Below, one piece after another: positions 36,495 to 44,008 of a stretch of DNA of 53,689 nucleotides; within the stretch, counting starts at the first letter, position 1, and each line of letters opens with the position of its first letter. Origin of the DNA: Streptobacillus notomytis. Its GTDB lineage: Bacteria > Fusobacteriota > Fusobacteriia > Fusobacteriales > Leptotrichiaceae. The position numbers and the translations under genes are program-made. Below the pieces are notes generated by a model. That model made no database searches. It had not been told where the DNA came from and saw only the letters and a list, made by a program, of their open reading frames with translations. The stretch spans positions 1-53,689 of the forward strand of contig LJRV01000092.1 in NCBI GenBank assembly GCA_001612575.1, read 5' to 3'.

Positions 36495-36860
36495 TTATTT
36501 ATCAAATTTAGATTTATAGAACATTTCATTCATAACTTCTAAAAGTTTCTTTTTATCATCTTCATCTACATTTTTATCATTAAAGAATAAAGTCGCTTTT
36601 TTTACTATATCATTTAACTCTACAAATTCTTCTATGTTAGCACCAGCTAAATTCATGATATTTATTTTATCTAAAGAATAAACTTCACAAAGTCCTGCCA
36701 AAACTTTTATAGATGTCTTATTATTTTCACCATCTTCTATTCTCTTTATATTAGTATGTGCATAACTTATTCCTTTTTCATTTAATTTACCTTCAACTTC
36801 CCTTAATGAATATCCTTTTCTTTCTCTGGCATTCTTTAAAGTTTGTCCTAGATCCATCAT
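36495..36860 (-). CDS. XRE-family helix-turn-helix regulator
   Basis: This protein has an N-terminal HTH_XRE domain (MDLGQTLKNARERKGYSLREVEGKL, with recognition-helix region SYAHTNIKRIEDGENN, about residues 8-60). A short acidic C-terminal helix follows (NDKNVDEDDKKKLLEVM). ATG 36860 or the adjacent ATG 36857 is chosen because GGAGGGAAGTTT sits directly upstream; earlier in-frame codons lie in the promoter. That gives 120-121 residues. It is divergent from a 65-residue membrane protein across a symmetric promoter region and is likely autoregulatory. Role otherwise unknown: phage-type repressor, antitoxin or dedicated switch. Confidence 0.85.
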   Translation of the reverse strand: MMDLGQTLKNARERKGYSLREVEGKLNEKGISYAHTNIKRIEDGENNKTSIKVLAGLCEVYSLDKINIMNLAGANIEEFVELNDIVKKATLFFNDKNVDEDDKKKLLEVMNEMFYKSKFDK

Positions 36861-36881
36861 AAACTTCCCTCCAGCTTTAAT

Positions 36882-36976
36882 AATATAACATATTATATCA
36901 TTAGAGTTAGAAAAAAGCAACATTTTTTTATTTTTTTAAATTTATTGTTGCGTTTTTAAAACAAATATGTTATATT
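36882..36976. promoter_or_regulatory. Divergent promoter/operator region of the XRE cassette
   Basis: Minus strand: TTGCTT (36920-36915), 17 bp, TATAAT (36897-36892). Plus strand: TTGCGT (36949-36954), 16 bp, TATATT (36971-36976). The two -35 elements lie in a near-perfect 12-bp inverted repeat (36911-36922 and 36946-36957). A second perfect 13-bp inverted repeat (36882-36894 and 36964-36976) covers both -10 regions. TGTTATA also recurs at 36979-36985, eleven bases after its copy at 36968. These are good operator candidates for the adjacent XRE protein. Confidence 0.65.
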
Positions 36977-37009
36977 AGTGTTATAAAAATAAAACGATGG
37001 AGTGATAAA

Positions 37010-37207
37010 ATGATGGAAGCATTATTAAAAATAACAAATTTTGAATACTTATTAGAAATGATACTTAATTTATTACCATATACATTAATACTTAATATTA
37101 TCCCTTTATTTATAATAGAATTCTCTTTAAAATCTATATTAATATTATCTATAACATTTATATTACAAGTTTGTTTATTATTTAAGCTTGCAGATATTTT
37201 TGAATAA
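37010..37207 (+). CDS. Small two-helix membrane protein, divergent from XRE gene
   Basis: This 65-residue protein (start MMEALLKITNFEYLLEM) has two long hydrophobic stretches, about residues 17-36 and 39-58, separated by a charged turn (EFSLKS) and ending LADIFE. A ribosome site GGAGTG lies seven bases before ATG 37010, and a predicted promoter and a bidirectional terminator bracket it, so it is a real transcription unit. No family recognised. A membrane-active toxin, holin-like protein or sensor for the XRE regulator are possibilities, none proven. An opposite-strand reading frame over it lacks start signals. Confidence 0.7.
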   Translation: MMEALLKITNFEYLLEMILNLLPYTLILNIIPLFIIEFSLKSILILSITFILQVCLLFKLADIFE

Positions 37208-37217
37208 ATTTTCAAAA

Positions 37218-37243
37218 TAAAAAAACACCTTAGGTGTTTTTTT
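37218..37243. terminator. Bidirectional terminator between the XRE cassette and apt
   Basis: A symmetric A-run/CACCT/AGGTG/T-run hairpin lies between two convergent genes (small membrane protein, plus; apt, minus, stop at 37246) and can serve both. Confidence 0.85.
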
Positions 37244-37245
37244 AA

Positions 37246-37776
37246 TTAAAATTTTAATATAGAATATATTTCTTTTCCTTTTAATATATCTTTTCCTTTT
37301 AGGTCTACAAGTTCTATTAGAAACGCTAATTCATATACTTCTGCCCCTAATTCTTCTACTAAATCTAACATAGCTTTTGCAGTTCCACCAGTAGCTAATA
37401 AATCATCAACTATTAAAACCTTCGCACCTTTTTCAAATGCATCTTTATGAATTTCTAAAACACTTTTACCATATTCTAATGAGTATTCAGCTCTTACAGT
37501 CTCAGCTGGTAATTTACCTGCTTTTCTTGCTGGAACAAATCCTGCACCTATATTATATGCTATTGCAGATGCAAAAATAAATCCTCTGGCATCAGCACCT
37601 AACACATAATCAATTTCTTTATCTTTATATCTATTAGTGAAATCTTCTATTATAAGTTTTAATCCTTCTTTATCTTTTAATGCAGTAGTAATATCCCTAA
37701 ATATTATACCTTTTTCTGGAAAATCAGGTATACTTCTAATCATTTCATCTAATTTTTGAATTTCTAATTTGTTCAT
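37246..37776 (-). CDS. apt: Adenine phosphoribosyltransferase
   Basis: Apt salvages adenine to AMP using PRPP in the cytosol. The 176-residue protein has the family N-terminus (IRSIPDFPEKGIIFRDITTAL), GADARGFIFASAIAY and the PRPP-binding loop VLIVDDLLATGGTAKA. Length is standard. It lies eight bases downstream of the CNNM/CorC-type gene and probably shares its transcript. Confidence 0.96.
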   Translation of the reverse strand: MNKLEIQKLDEMIRSIPDFPEKGIIFRDITTALKDKEGLKLIIEDFTNRYKDKEIDYVLGADARGFIFASAIAYNIGAGFVPARKAGKLPAETVRAEYSLEYGKSVLEIHKDAFEKGAKVLIVDDLLATGGTAKAMLDLVEELGAEVYELAFLIELVDLKGKDILKGKEIYSILKF

Positions 37777-37784
37777 TTTCGCTC

Positions 37785-39017
37785 CTATCTTTTGATAATA
37801 AGCTTTACTTTTTCTATTTTCTTATTATCAACCTTTAAAACTTGTATTATATAACCATCATTTATAACCTTATCATTTTCTATTGCTACTCTTTCAAGCT
37901 TATATTGTATATATCCTGAAATAGTATCATATTCTTCAGATTCTTCTATATCTAAATCATATTTTTCATTAATCTCTTCAACTAAAGTTTCTCCTAATAG
38001 TTCATATACATTTTTTGATATAGATTTAAAATTTTCTTCTTCTATATCATATTCATCTCTAATTTCCCCTACTATTTCTTCAAGTAAATCTTCTATAGTT
38101 ATTAATCCTAATGTTCCACCATATTCATCTATAATTATAGCCATATGTTGTTGTTTTTGTCTAAAAAACTCTAACATATATGTAAGCGTTACTGTTTCTG
38201 GAACATATACTATATCTTTCATTAAATTTTTAAGTTTAATATTTCTATCATTACATTTTAATAAATCCTTAGTATACATAACACCACAAATATTATCTAT
38301 ACTCTCATTATATAATGGTATACGTGAAAACTCATGCTCTATTATATCATCCCAAACATTATCTAAAATATCTTCACCATCATAGGCTATTATAGAAGTT
38401 CTTGGAGTCATAATTTCTTTAACTGTAGTATCGGTAAAATTAAATATACTATGTATCATTTCTTTTTCTTCTTTTTCAACTTCAGTATTATCTGCATAAT
38501 TAATAATATTTCTAATATCTTCTTCGGTAAGATCTCTTTCTTCTTTATTTTTACCATCACTAAATATATTATTAATTTTCATATATATACTTTCTACTAT
38601 TAATACAAACGGGAATAAAACTATCATTAATACATCAATAAAATCTATAGTATTTATTAATGTCTTATATACATCTATCTTAGATATTGCTTTTATAAAA
38701 ATCTGAAGTAGTATTAATAATGATATAATTATAGCAAAAAATAGTATACTAAAATTAAAAAATCTTCCTACATTAAAAATAATAATTTTTAAATACATAG
38801 TTATTAATACTATGTTTAAAATATCAGATGTTACCTTGTATCTTATTAATTTTTCCAAAAATTTTGCTACTTTTTTTCTATTATCCTCTTCGACTTCTTT
38901 TAAATAATTTTTTTCTATATAATTAATATACATAAAACTTGTATTAAAAGCACTTAGTATAGAAAAAAATAATAAAATTATTAAAAAAGTTACTATAATA
39001 TTAATACTTATCTTAAT
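37785..39017 (-). CDS. CNNM/CorC-family (hemolysin-like) membrane protein with two CBS domains; non-AUG start likely
   Basis: The protein has an N-terminal CNNM transmembrane domain, a CBS pair with the family hallmark KEIMTPRTSIIAYD and PLYNESIDNICGVMYTKDLL then AIIIDEYGGTLGLITIEDLLEEIVGEI, and a C-terminal CorC_HlyC transporter domain. Relatives transport or sense Mg2+/Co2+. The first in-frame ATG (38933) would cut the first membrane helix and has no ribosome site. In the same frame 28 more codons (…IILLFFSILSAFNTSF) complete that helix as in the family, reaching an AAGGAGA site followed by ATT AAG ATA. No ATG, GTG or TTG occurs in that stretch. The start is therefore probably ATT (39017) or ATA (39011), giving about 410 residues. 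Confidence 0.78.
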   Translation of the reverse strand: MKISINIIVTFLIILLFFSILSAFNTSFMYINYIEKNYLKEVEEDNRKKVAKFLEKLIRYKVTSDILNIVLITMYLKIIIFNVGRFFNFSILFFAIIISLLILLQIFIKAISKIDVYKTLINTIDFIDVLMIVLFPFVLIVESIYMKINNIFSDGKNKEERDLTEEDIRNIINYADNTEVEKEEKEMIHSIFNFTDTTVKEIMTPRTSIIAYDGEDILDNVWDDIIEHEFSRIPLYNESIDNICGVMYTKDLLKCNDRNIKLKNLMKDIVYVPETVTLTYMLEFFRQKQQHMAIIIDEYGGTLGLITIEDLLEEIVGEIRDEYDIEEENFKSISKNVYELLGETLVEEINEKYDLDIEESEEYDTISGYIQYKLERVAIENDKVINDGYIIQVLKVDNKKIEKVKLIIKR

Positions 39018-39021
39018 ACAT

Positions 39022-39025
39022 CTCC
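39022..39025 (-). promoter_or_regulatory. Ribosome binding site deciding a non-AUG start
   Basis: AAAAAGGAG on the minus strand, 4 bases before an ATT and 10 before an ATA codon, both in the CNNM frame. The ATG formed inside GGAGATG is out of frame and stops after two codons. Confidence 0.55.
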
Positions 39026-39047
39026 TTTTTAAAAAATATTATAATTA

Positions 39048-39076
39048 ATTTTATCATATCATATATTTTTTTTCAA
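39048..39076 (-). promoter_or_regulatory. Predicted promoter of CNNM gene-apt
   Basis: TTGAAA (39076-39071) and TAAAAT (39053-39048) on the minus strand are 17 bp apart. Transcription would start about 15 bases before the ribosome site at 39022-39025, supporting initiation there. Confidence 0.55.
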
Positions 39077-39934
39077 TTATATATTATTAAGCTCAAATGC
39101 CCTAATAGTATTTTTAATTAAAGAATAAATAGTCATAGGTCCAACTCCACCTGGGACAGGTGTAATGTACCTAACTTTAGAATTTTCAATAACATCTTTA
39201 AAATCAACATCACCTGAAATTTTACCTTCAAATTCTGAAATACCTACATCTATAACCACTGCCTCATCTTTAATATGTTCACCTTTAATTAATCTTGGAA
39301 CTCCTGTAGCACTAATTAATATATCTGCCTGTTTTACTTTATGGAATAGATCCTTAGTTTTACTATTACATACCTGAACTGTTGCTCCCTCGTTAATAAG
39401 CATTAATGCAAGTGGTTTTCCAACTATGTTTGATCTACCTATAATTACAACATCTTTAGATTCTATACTAATGTTATAGTAATTGAGTAATTCCATTATA
39501 CCTTGTGGTGTACAAGAATAAATTCCTTTATCTTTAAATAATAGGTTACCCACATTTTCAGGATGAAATCCATCTACATCTTTTTTAGGATTTATGGCTG
39601 ACATAACTGAGATATAGTTAATATGTGAAGGTAATGGAAGTTGTAATAATATACCATCAATTTTTTCATCATTATTTAATTTATTTATTTCAGATATTAG
39701 TTCCATTTCAGATATATTTTCTTCAAAAATTATTGTTTCTTGATATATTCCTAATTCATAACATTTTTTTGCCTTATTCTTTAGATATATAATAGAAGCT
39801 TTATCATTACCTACTCTAATAAATGCAAGACCTGCTTTTCTTCCTATTTTTTTAACTAAGATTTGATATTCTATTTTTAATTTATCATATAGTATATTTG
39901 ATACATGAATGCCATCTAACATACTTTTAATCAA
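39077..39934 (-). CDS. folD: Bifunctional methylene-THF dehydrogenase/cyclohydrolase
   Basis: FolD interconverts 5,10-methylene- and 10-formyl-tetrahydrofolate with NADP. The 285-residue protein shows YLKNKAKKC (catalytic Lys region), DGILLQLPLPSH, NPKKDVDGFHPENVG, GRSNIVGKPLALML and the ending TPVPGGVGPMT. TTG 39934 is chosen because a GGAGG site lies eight bases before it; the ATG 12 bases on would be too far. It overlaps the end of rex by eight bases. Its product, formyl-THF, is the formyl donor for Fmt, encoded two genes upstream. Confidence 0.95.
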   Translation of the reverse strand: MIKSMLDGIHVSNILYDKLKIEYQILVKKIGRKAGLAFIRVGNDKASIIYLKNKAKKCYELGIYQETIIFEENISEMELISEINKLNNDEKIDGILLQLPLPSHINYISVMSAINPKKDVDGFHPENVGNLLFKDKGIYSCTPQGIMELLNYYNISIESKDVVIIGRSNIVGKPLALMLINEGATVQVCNSKTKDLFHKVKQADILISATGVPRLIKGEHIKDEAVVIDVGISEFEGKISGDVDFKDVIENSKVRYITPVPGGVGPMTIYSLIKNTIRAFELNNI

Positions 39935-40595
39935 AATTAATTCCTCCTCTTAATTCTGGGTTTATTCTCCAAAAGTTTAATTCTTTTAATTTAGCAGAAA
40001 TATCAGCATTTACAACTGCTGTATTAGTAGTTAATTCTAATTTATAATCTGTCATATTAAGTATTGCCTGTATTCCTGCACCTATTAGTTCATCAGCTGT
40101 GTCTTGAGCAAATTCACTATTTACTGCTAAGATTACAGTATGTACATTATTTTCATTAATATATTCTTTACATTTTTTAGCATCAGTAACTTTAATATCT
40201 AAATTAGGTATTTCCTTACCAATTTTTTGAGGATCTATATCAAATATTGCAGTTAATTTAAATCCTTTACCTAAAACATCAGTATTACGTGCTATCATAG
40301 TACCTACATTACCATATCCTAAAAGGATTACCTCATTTTCCTTATCTATACCTAATATACTTTCTATTTCTCCAATCAAAGCATTAATGTTATATCCTTT
40401 ACCTCTTACTCCAAATTGTCCAAATGTAGAAAAATCCTTTCTTACTTGCACTGCTGTAGTATTCATCTTTTTAGATAATTCTATAGAATTAACTTCTGAT
40501 TGTATTTTTTCTAAATCTTTTAAAACACTTAGATACAAAGTAAGTCTTGAAATTATCCGACCTGAAATTTCTTTTGCACTGTATTTTTTTGACAT
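39927..40595 (-). CDS. rex: Redox-sensing transcriptional repressor Rex
   Basis: Rex senses the NADH/NAD+ ratio and represses fermentation and anaerobic genes. It has an N-terminal winged helix (ISGRIISRLTLYLSVLKDLEK, with MNTTAVQVRKDFSTFGQFGVRGKGYN) and a Rossmann domain with GYGNVGTMIAR and FDIDPQKIG. ATG 40595 follows a GAGGAGG site inside the fmt end; that gives 222 residues. It sits between fmt and folD in one run, so its level follows the translation/folate operon. Confidence 0.95.
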   Translation of the reverse strand: MSKKYSAKEISGRIISRLTLYLSVLKDLEKIQSEVNSIELSKKMNTTAVQVRKDFSTFGQFGVRGKGYNINALIGEIESILGIDKENEVILLGYGNVGTMIARNTDVLGKGFKLTAIFDIDPQKIGKEIPNLDIKVTDAKKCKEYINENNVHTVILAVNSEFAQDTADELIGAGIQAILNMTDYKLELTTNTAVVNADISAKLKELNFWRINPELRGGINFD

Positions 40596-40606
40596 TAAAA
40601 TCCTCC

Positions 40607-41533
40607 TCACTTCAATACATCTAATTTATTTATTTGTCTCCCATTAATAAAATCTAATGAACTTTGTTTCTTCTTCCCTTCTAATTTAAGCTCCTTAATT
40701 ACTATAGCTCCATCTCCCGTTTTAACTACTATTCCTTCTTTCGTTAAATCTATTACAGTCCCTGGTTTTTCATCTCCAATATATTCTATAATATCTGAAC
40801 TATACAATTTTAAAACTTTTCCATTTAAAGTAGTAAAAGCTTCAGGAAAAGGATTCAATCCTCTAATCTTATTAAATATAGTCAAACTATCTAAACTAAA
40901 ATCTATTCTTGTTTCTTCTTTTTTAATAGGTCTTACAAAAGTCGCTAAGCTATGATCTTGTTTAGTTGCTTTTACTGTATTATTTTTCATCATTTCTATA
41001 GCATTCTTTACTCCAAGTGCTCCTAAAACTTTAAGTCTATCATGTAAGCTACCTAAAGTATCTCCTTTTAATATTTCAGTTTCAAGTCTACAAATTATAT
41101 CTCCCTCATCAAGATTTTCATTTATATACATTATAGATACACCTGTTTTATCATCACCATTTAATATTGCTGCATGTATAGGAGCTGCTCCTCTATACTT
41201 AGGTAATAATGAAGAATGTACATTTATTATACCATATTTTGGAAGATCTATAATATTTTTAGGTATTATCATTCCATATGCCACTACAACTATTAAATCT
41301 GCATTATATTTTTTCAATATCTCATATGTTTCTTCAGTTCTCAAACTTTTAGGTTGTACTATTTCTATATTGTTGTCCAATGCATATTGTTTAACAGGAG
41401 AAAAAACTATCTTATTTCCACGAGCATTAACTTTATCTATTTTGGTAAAAACAGCTAGTAGTTCTGTATTTTTATGTAAGTATTTTAAAGTTTCTATTGC
41501 AAAATCCGGCGTTCCCATAAATATTGTTTTCAT
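40607..41533 (-). CDS. fmt: Methionyl-tRNA formyltransferase
   Basis: Fmt formylates initiator Met-tRNA. The 308-residue protein has the N-terminal formyl-transferase domain (MKTIFMGTPDFAIETL, YGMIIPKNII, NVHSSLLPKYRGAAPIHAAILNGD with catalytic Asn/His, and DEGDII) and a C-terminal OB-like domain. It lies nine bases downstream of def, the classic def-fmt pair, whose product removes the formyl group after translation starts. Confidence 0.97.
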   Translation of the reverse strand: MKTIFMGTPDFAIETLKYLHKNTELLAVFTKIDKVNARGNKIVFSPVKQYALDNNIEIVQPKSLRTEETYEILKKYNADLIVVVAYGMIIPKNIIDLPKYGIINVHSSLLPKYRGAAPIHAAILNGDDKTGVSIMYINENLDEGDIICRLETEILKGDTLGSLHDRLKVLGALGVKNAIEMMKNNTVKATKQDHSLATFVRPIKKEETRIDFSLDSLTIFNKIRGLNPFPEAFTTLNGKVLKLYSSDIIEYIGDEKPGTVIDLTKEGIVVKTGDGAIVIKELKLEGKKKQSSLDFINGRQINKLDVLK

Positions 41534-41542
41534 TTCTCACCC

Positions 41543-42052
41543 CTAAAATTCTCTTGGTTTACCATTCTTCTTCATAATTTCTAATTTTTTTCTGATAAGA
41601 TTTCTACTCATAGGACTTATTCTGTCTATAAATAATATTCCATCTATATGATCTAATTCATGCTGGAATGCACGTGATTTAAGTCCATTTAATTCTCTTT
41701 CTATAATATTACCATTCTCATCTTGATATCTTACAGTTATAATCTCAGGTCTTAATACATTTTTAAATATACCAGGTATACTTAAGCAACCTTCTTGAAA
41801 TTCTACCATTTCCTCTCCAAAGCTTAATATTTCTGGATTTACTACCTTTACTATTTCATTATCTACTTCTAAAACAAAAAACCTTTTATCTATCCCAACT
41901 TGATTAGCAGCAAGACCTATCCCATTAGCAAGTCTCATTGTTTTAATCATCTCATCTAATGTATTTCTTAATTCATCATTAAATTCAACAACTTCATCTG
42001 ATTTTTTTCTTAAAATTGGTGCTTCATAAACGTAAATGTTCAATTTTATCAC
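41543..42052 (-). CDS. def: Peptide deformylase
   Basis: Removes the N-formyl group from nascent proteins, using an Fe2+ or Zn2+ centre. The three motifs are GIGLAANQ (44-51), EGCLS (87-91, metal Cys) and HELDH (131-135). The start is uncertain: GTG at 42052 gives 169 residues and a TTG at 42043 gives 166; neither has a strong ribosome site, so translation may be coupled to the upstream priA, whose stop is six bases away. Confidence 0.95.
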   Translation of the reverse strand: MIKLNIYVYEAPILRKKSDEVVEFNDELRNTLDEMIKTMRLANGIGLAANQVGIDKRFFVLEVDNEIVKVVNPEILSFGEEMVEFQEGCLSIPGIFKNVLRPEIITVRYQDENGNIIERELNGLKSRAFQHELDHIDGILFIDRISPMSRNLIRKKLEIMKKNGKPREF

Positions 42053-42058
42053 TACTTT

Positions 42059-43990
42059 CTAATATAAGGTTAGAGGATCAATATCAACTAAAATTCTTGT
42101 TATATTATTACTTGATCCTTTTATAGCAAAAAGTAATTTTCTATTTTTTGCTATTTCATTTTTATTACTTTTGATATATATATTATATCTAAAATCATCA
42201 TTTATTTTAAATATTGGGGCTTTTTCAATATGGGATACTTCTGCAAAATTTTTGGTAATATCTTCATATATTTTTTTAATTACCTTTAATGCTCTTTCTT
42301 CTTTTTTATCAGAAACTATTATTTTAATCATTCTACTAAAAGGTGGTAAATTAAGTAATCTCCTTATATGTATATCATATTCAAAATACCCTTCAAAATC
42401 TCCTGATACTATTGATTTTATTAATTTTGAATCAGGAAGATAACTTTGAAGTATTACCTTACCTTTTTTATTACCTCTACCTGCTCTACCTGCTGATTGT
42501 GTTACAAGTTGATAAGTTTTTTCTCCTACTCTAAAATCACTTAAAGATAATAATTGATCTGTATTAATTACTCCAACTAAGGTAACATTAGGAAAATGGA
42601 ACCCTTTAGCAAGTATCTGTGTTCCAATAGCTATTTGATACTTATTTTCACCAAATTCTTTATATGCCCTGTCAAAATCTTTTTGACTTGTCATAGTACT
42701 TGAATCCATTCTAAGTATATTTTCACTACCAAATAATTCTGATAATTCTTCTTCTAATTTTTCTATTCCTACACCTAAAAATTCTAAGTTTTTACTATTA
42801 CAATAAGGGCAAATATCATACATCTTCCTTCTATATTCACAATGTGAACATTCTAAAATATTTTTAGACTTTGAATACCTTAGATTAACACTACACTTTG
42901 GACAAGTCATTTTTTCTTTACATTCTATGCATCTAACTAATAGTGAATGTAATTTTCTATTTAATATTAATATGACCTGTTCCCCTTTTGATAATACATC
43001 CTTCATGTTTTGAAGTAATTTTTCAGATAACATAGATTTTTCATTAGATAAATCCACTACTTCCATTTCTGGTAAATCCATATTATTAAATCTTTTATTT
43101 AAAGTAATTAATTTAAACAAATTTTTCTTTGCAAGATAATAACTTTCAAATGAAGGAGTTGCACTTCCTAATATGACATTTGCTCCTTCTTGCATAGCCC
43201 TTTTTATAGCTACATTTCTACTATGATATCTTGCATTATCCTCTTGTTTATAAGTATTTTCATGCTCTTCATCTATTATTATATATCCTAAATTCTTAAC
43301 AGGAGAAAACAGTGCTGATCTTGCACCTAGTATAACCTTTGAGTTACCAGAATATATATTAAGCCATTCTTTAAGTTTAGTTGATGGACTCATTTTACTG
43401 TGAATTAAACTTACACTACTACCAAATACTTTTTTTATACCTTTAACCATTTGTGAACTTAAAGAAATTTCAGGTAACAAGAATATACTTGATTTATCTT
43501 TTCTAAGTGCCTCTTCTATTAACTTAATATATATCTCTGTTTTTCCACTACCTGTTATTCCATGTAATAGAAAAATACTTTCATCAGAATTTAATATTTC
43601 TTCATAAGCCTTTTGTTGATATTCATTTAAAACTACATTATTATTAATAACTACTTCTTTTTTTTCTATTTCTAATAATTTTTCCTTATACATTTTCTCA
43701 TAAGGTCCTAATATCTTAAAACTAGCATTAAAATCAGTTATGTAATATGAATTAATAAATATAGCTAAGTTTAATATGCTTTCTGGTATTTTAACCATAT
43801 TTTCCATGATTCTATTTATTTTTTTAATTTTAAAATCACCTATTTCTTCTTTCTTAGTTTCTCTAATAACTACTCCTAATACTTCCTTATTTCTAAAATT
43901 AATCTCAACAAAAGTTCCTATATCTAAAGGGAAGTCAGATTCATAAGTATATGTGTTAATATATTTTTTTACATATATCTGATAATACAT
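42059..43990 (-). CDS. priA: Primosomal protein N' (replication restart helicase)
   Basis: PriA rebuilds stalled replication forks. It shows the N-terminal 3'-DNA-binding domain, Walker A HGITGSGKTEIY, the IIDEEHENTYKQ box, GSATPSFESYY, and eight cysteines in the zinc region (CIECKEKMTCPKC, CSHCEYRRKMYDICPYC). The helicase C block QLVTQSAGRAGRG follows. ATG 43990 is chosen over 43996 because AAGGGGGA abuts the first ATG and is correctly spaced to the second. That gives 643 residues, shorter than E. coli PriA but usual for such genomes. Confidence 0.95.
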   Translation of the reverse strand: MYYQIYVKKYINTYTYESDFPLDIGTFVEINFRNKEVLGVVIRETKKEEIGDFKIKKINRIMENMVKIPESILNLAIFINSYYITDFNASFKILGPYEKMYKEKLLEIEKKEVVINNNVVLNEYQQKAYEEILNSDESIFLLHGITGSGKTEIYIKLIEEALRKDKSSIFLLPEISLSSQMVKGIKKVFGSSVSLIHSKMSPSTKLKEWLNIYSGNSKVILGARSALFSPVKNLGYIIIDEEHENTYKQEDNARYHSRNVAIKRAMQEGANVILGSATPSFESYYLAKKNLFKLITLNKRFNNMDLPEMEVVDLSNEKSMLSEKLLQNMKDVLSKGEQVILILNRKLHSLLVRCIECKEKMTCPKCSVNLRYSKSKNILECSHCEYRRKMYDICPYCNSKNLEFLGVGIEKLEEELSELFGSENILRMDSSTMTSQKDFDRAYKEFGENKYQIAIGTQILAKGFHFPNVTLVGVINTDQLLSLSDFRVGEKTYQLVTQSAGRAGRGNKKGKVILQSYLPDSKLIKSIVSGDFEGYFEYDIHIRRLLNLPPFSRMIKIIVSDKKEERALKVIKKIYEDITKNFAEVSHIEKAPIFKINDDFRYNIYIKSNKNEIAKNRKLLFAIKGSSNNITRILVDIDPLTLY

Positions 43991-44008
43991 CTTCATTCCC
44001 CCTTTCTA

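Noticed and set aside
36970-37215. 81-codon minus-strand frame over the small membrane protein
   Set aside because: It would start at TTG directly after the terminator hairpin with no ribosome site; the plus-strand gene has promoter, GGAG site and terminator.
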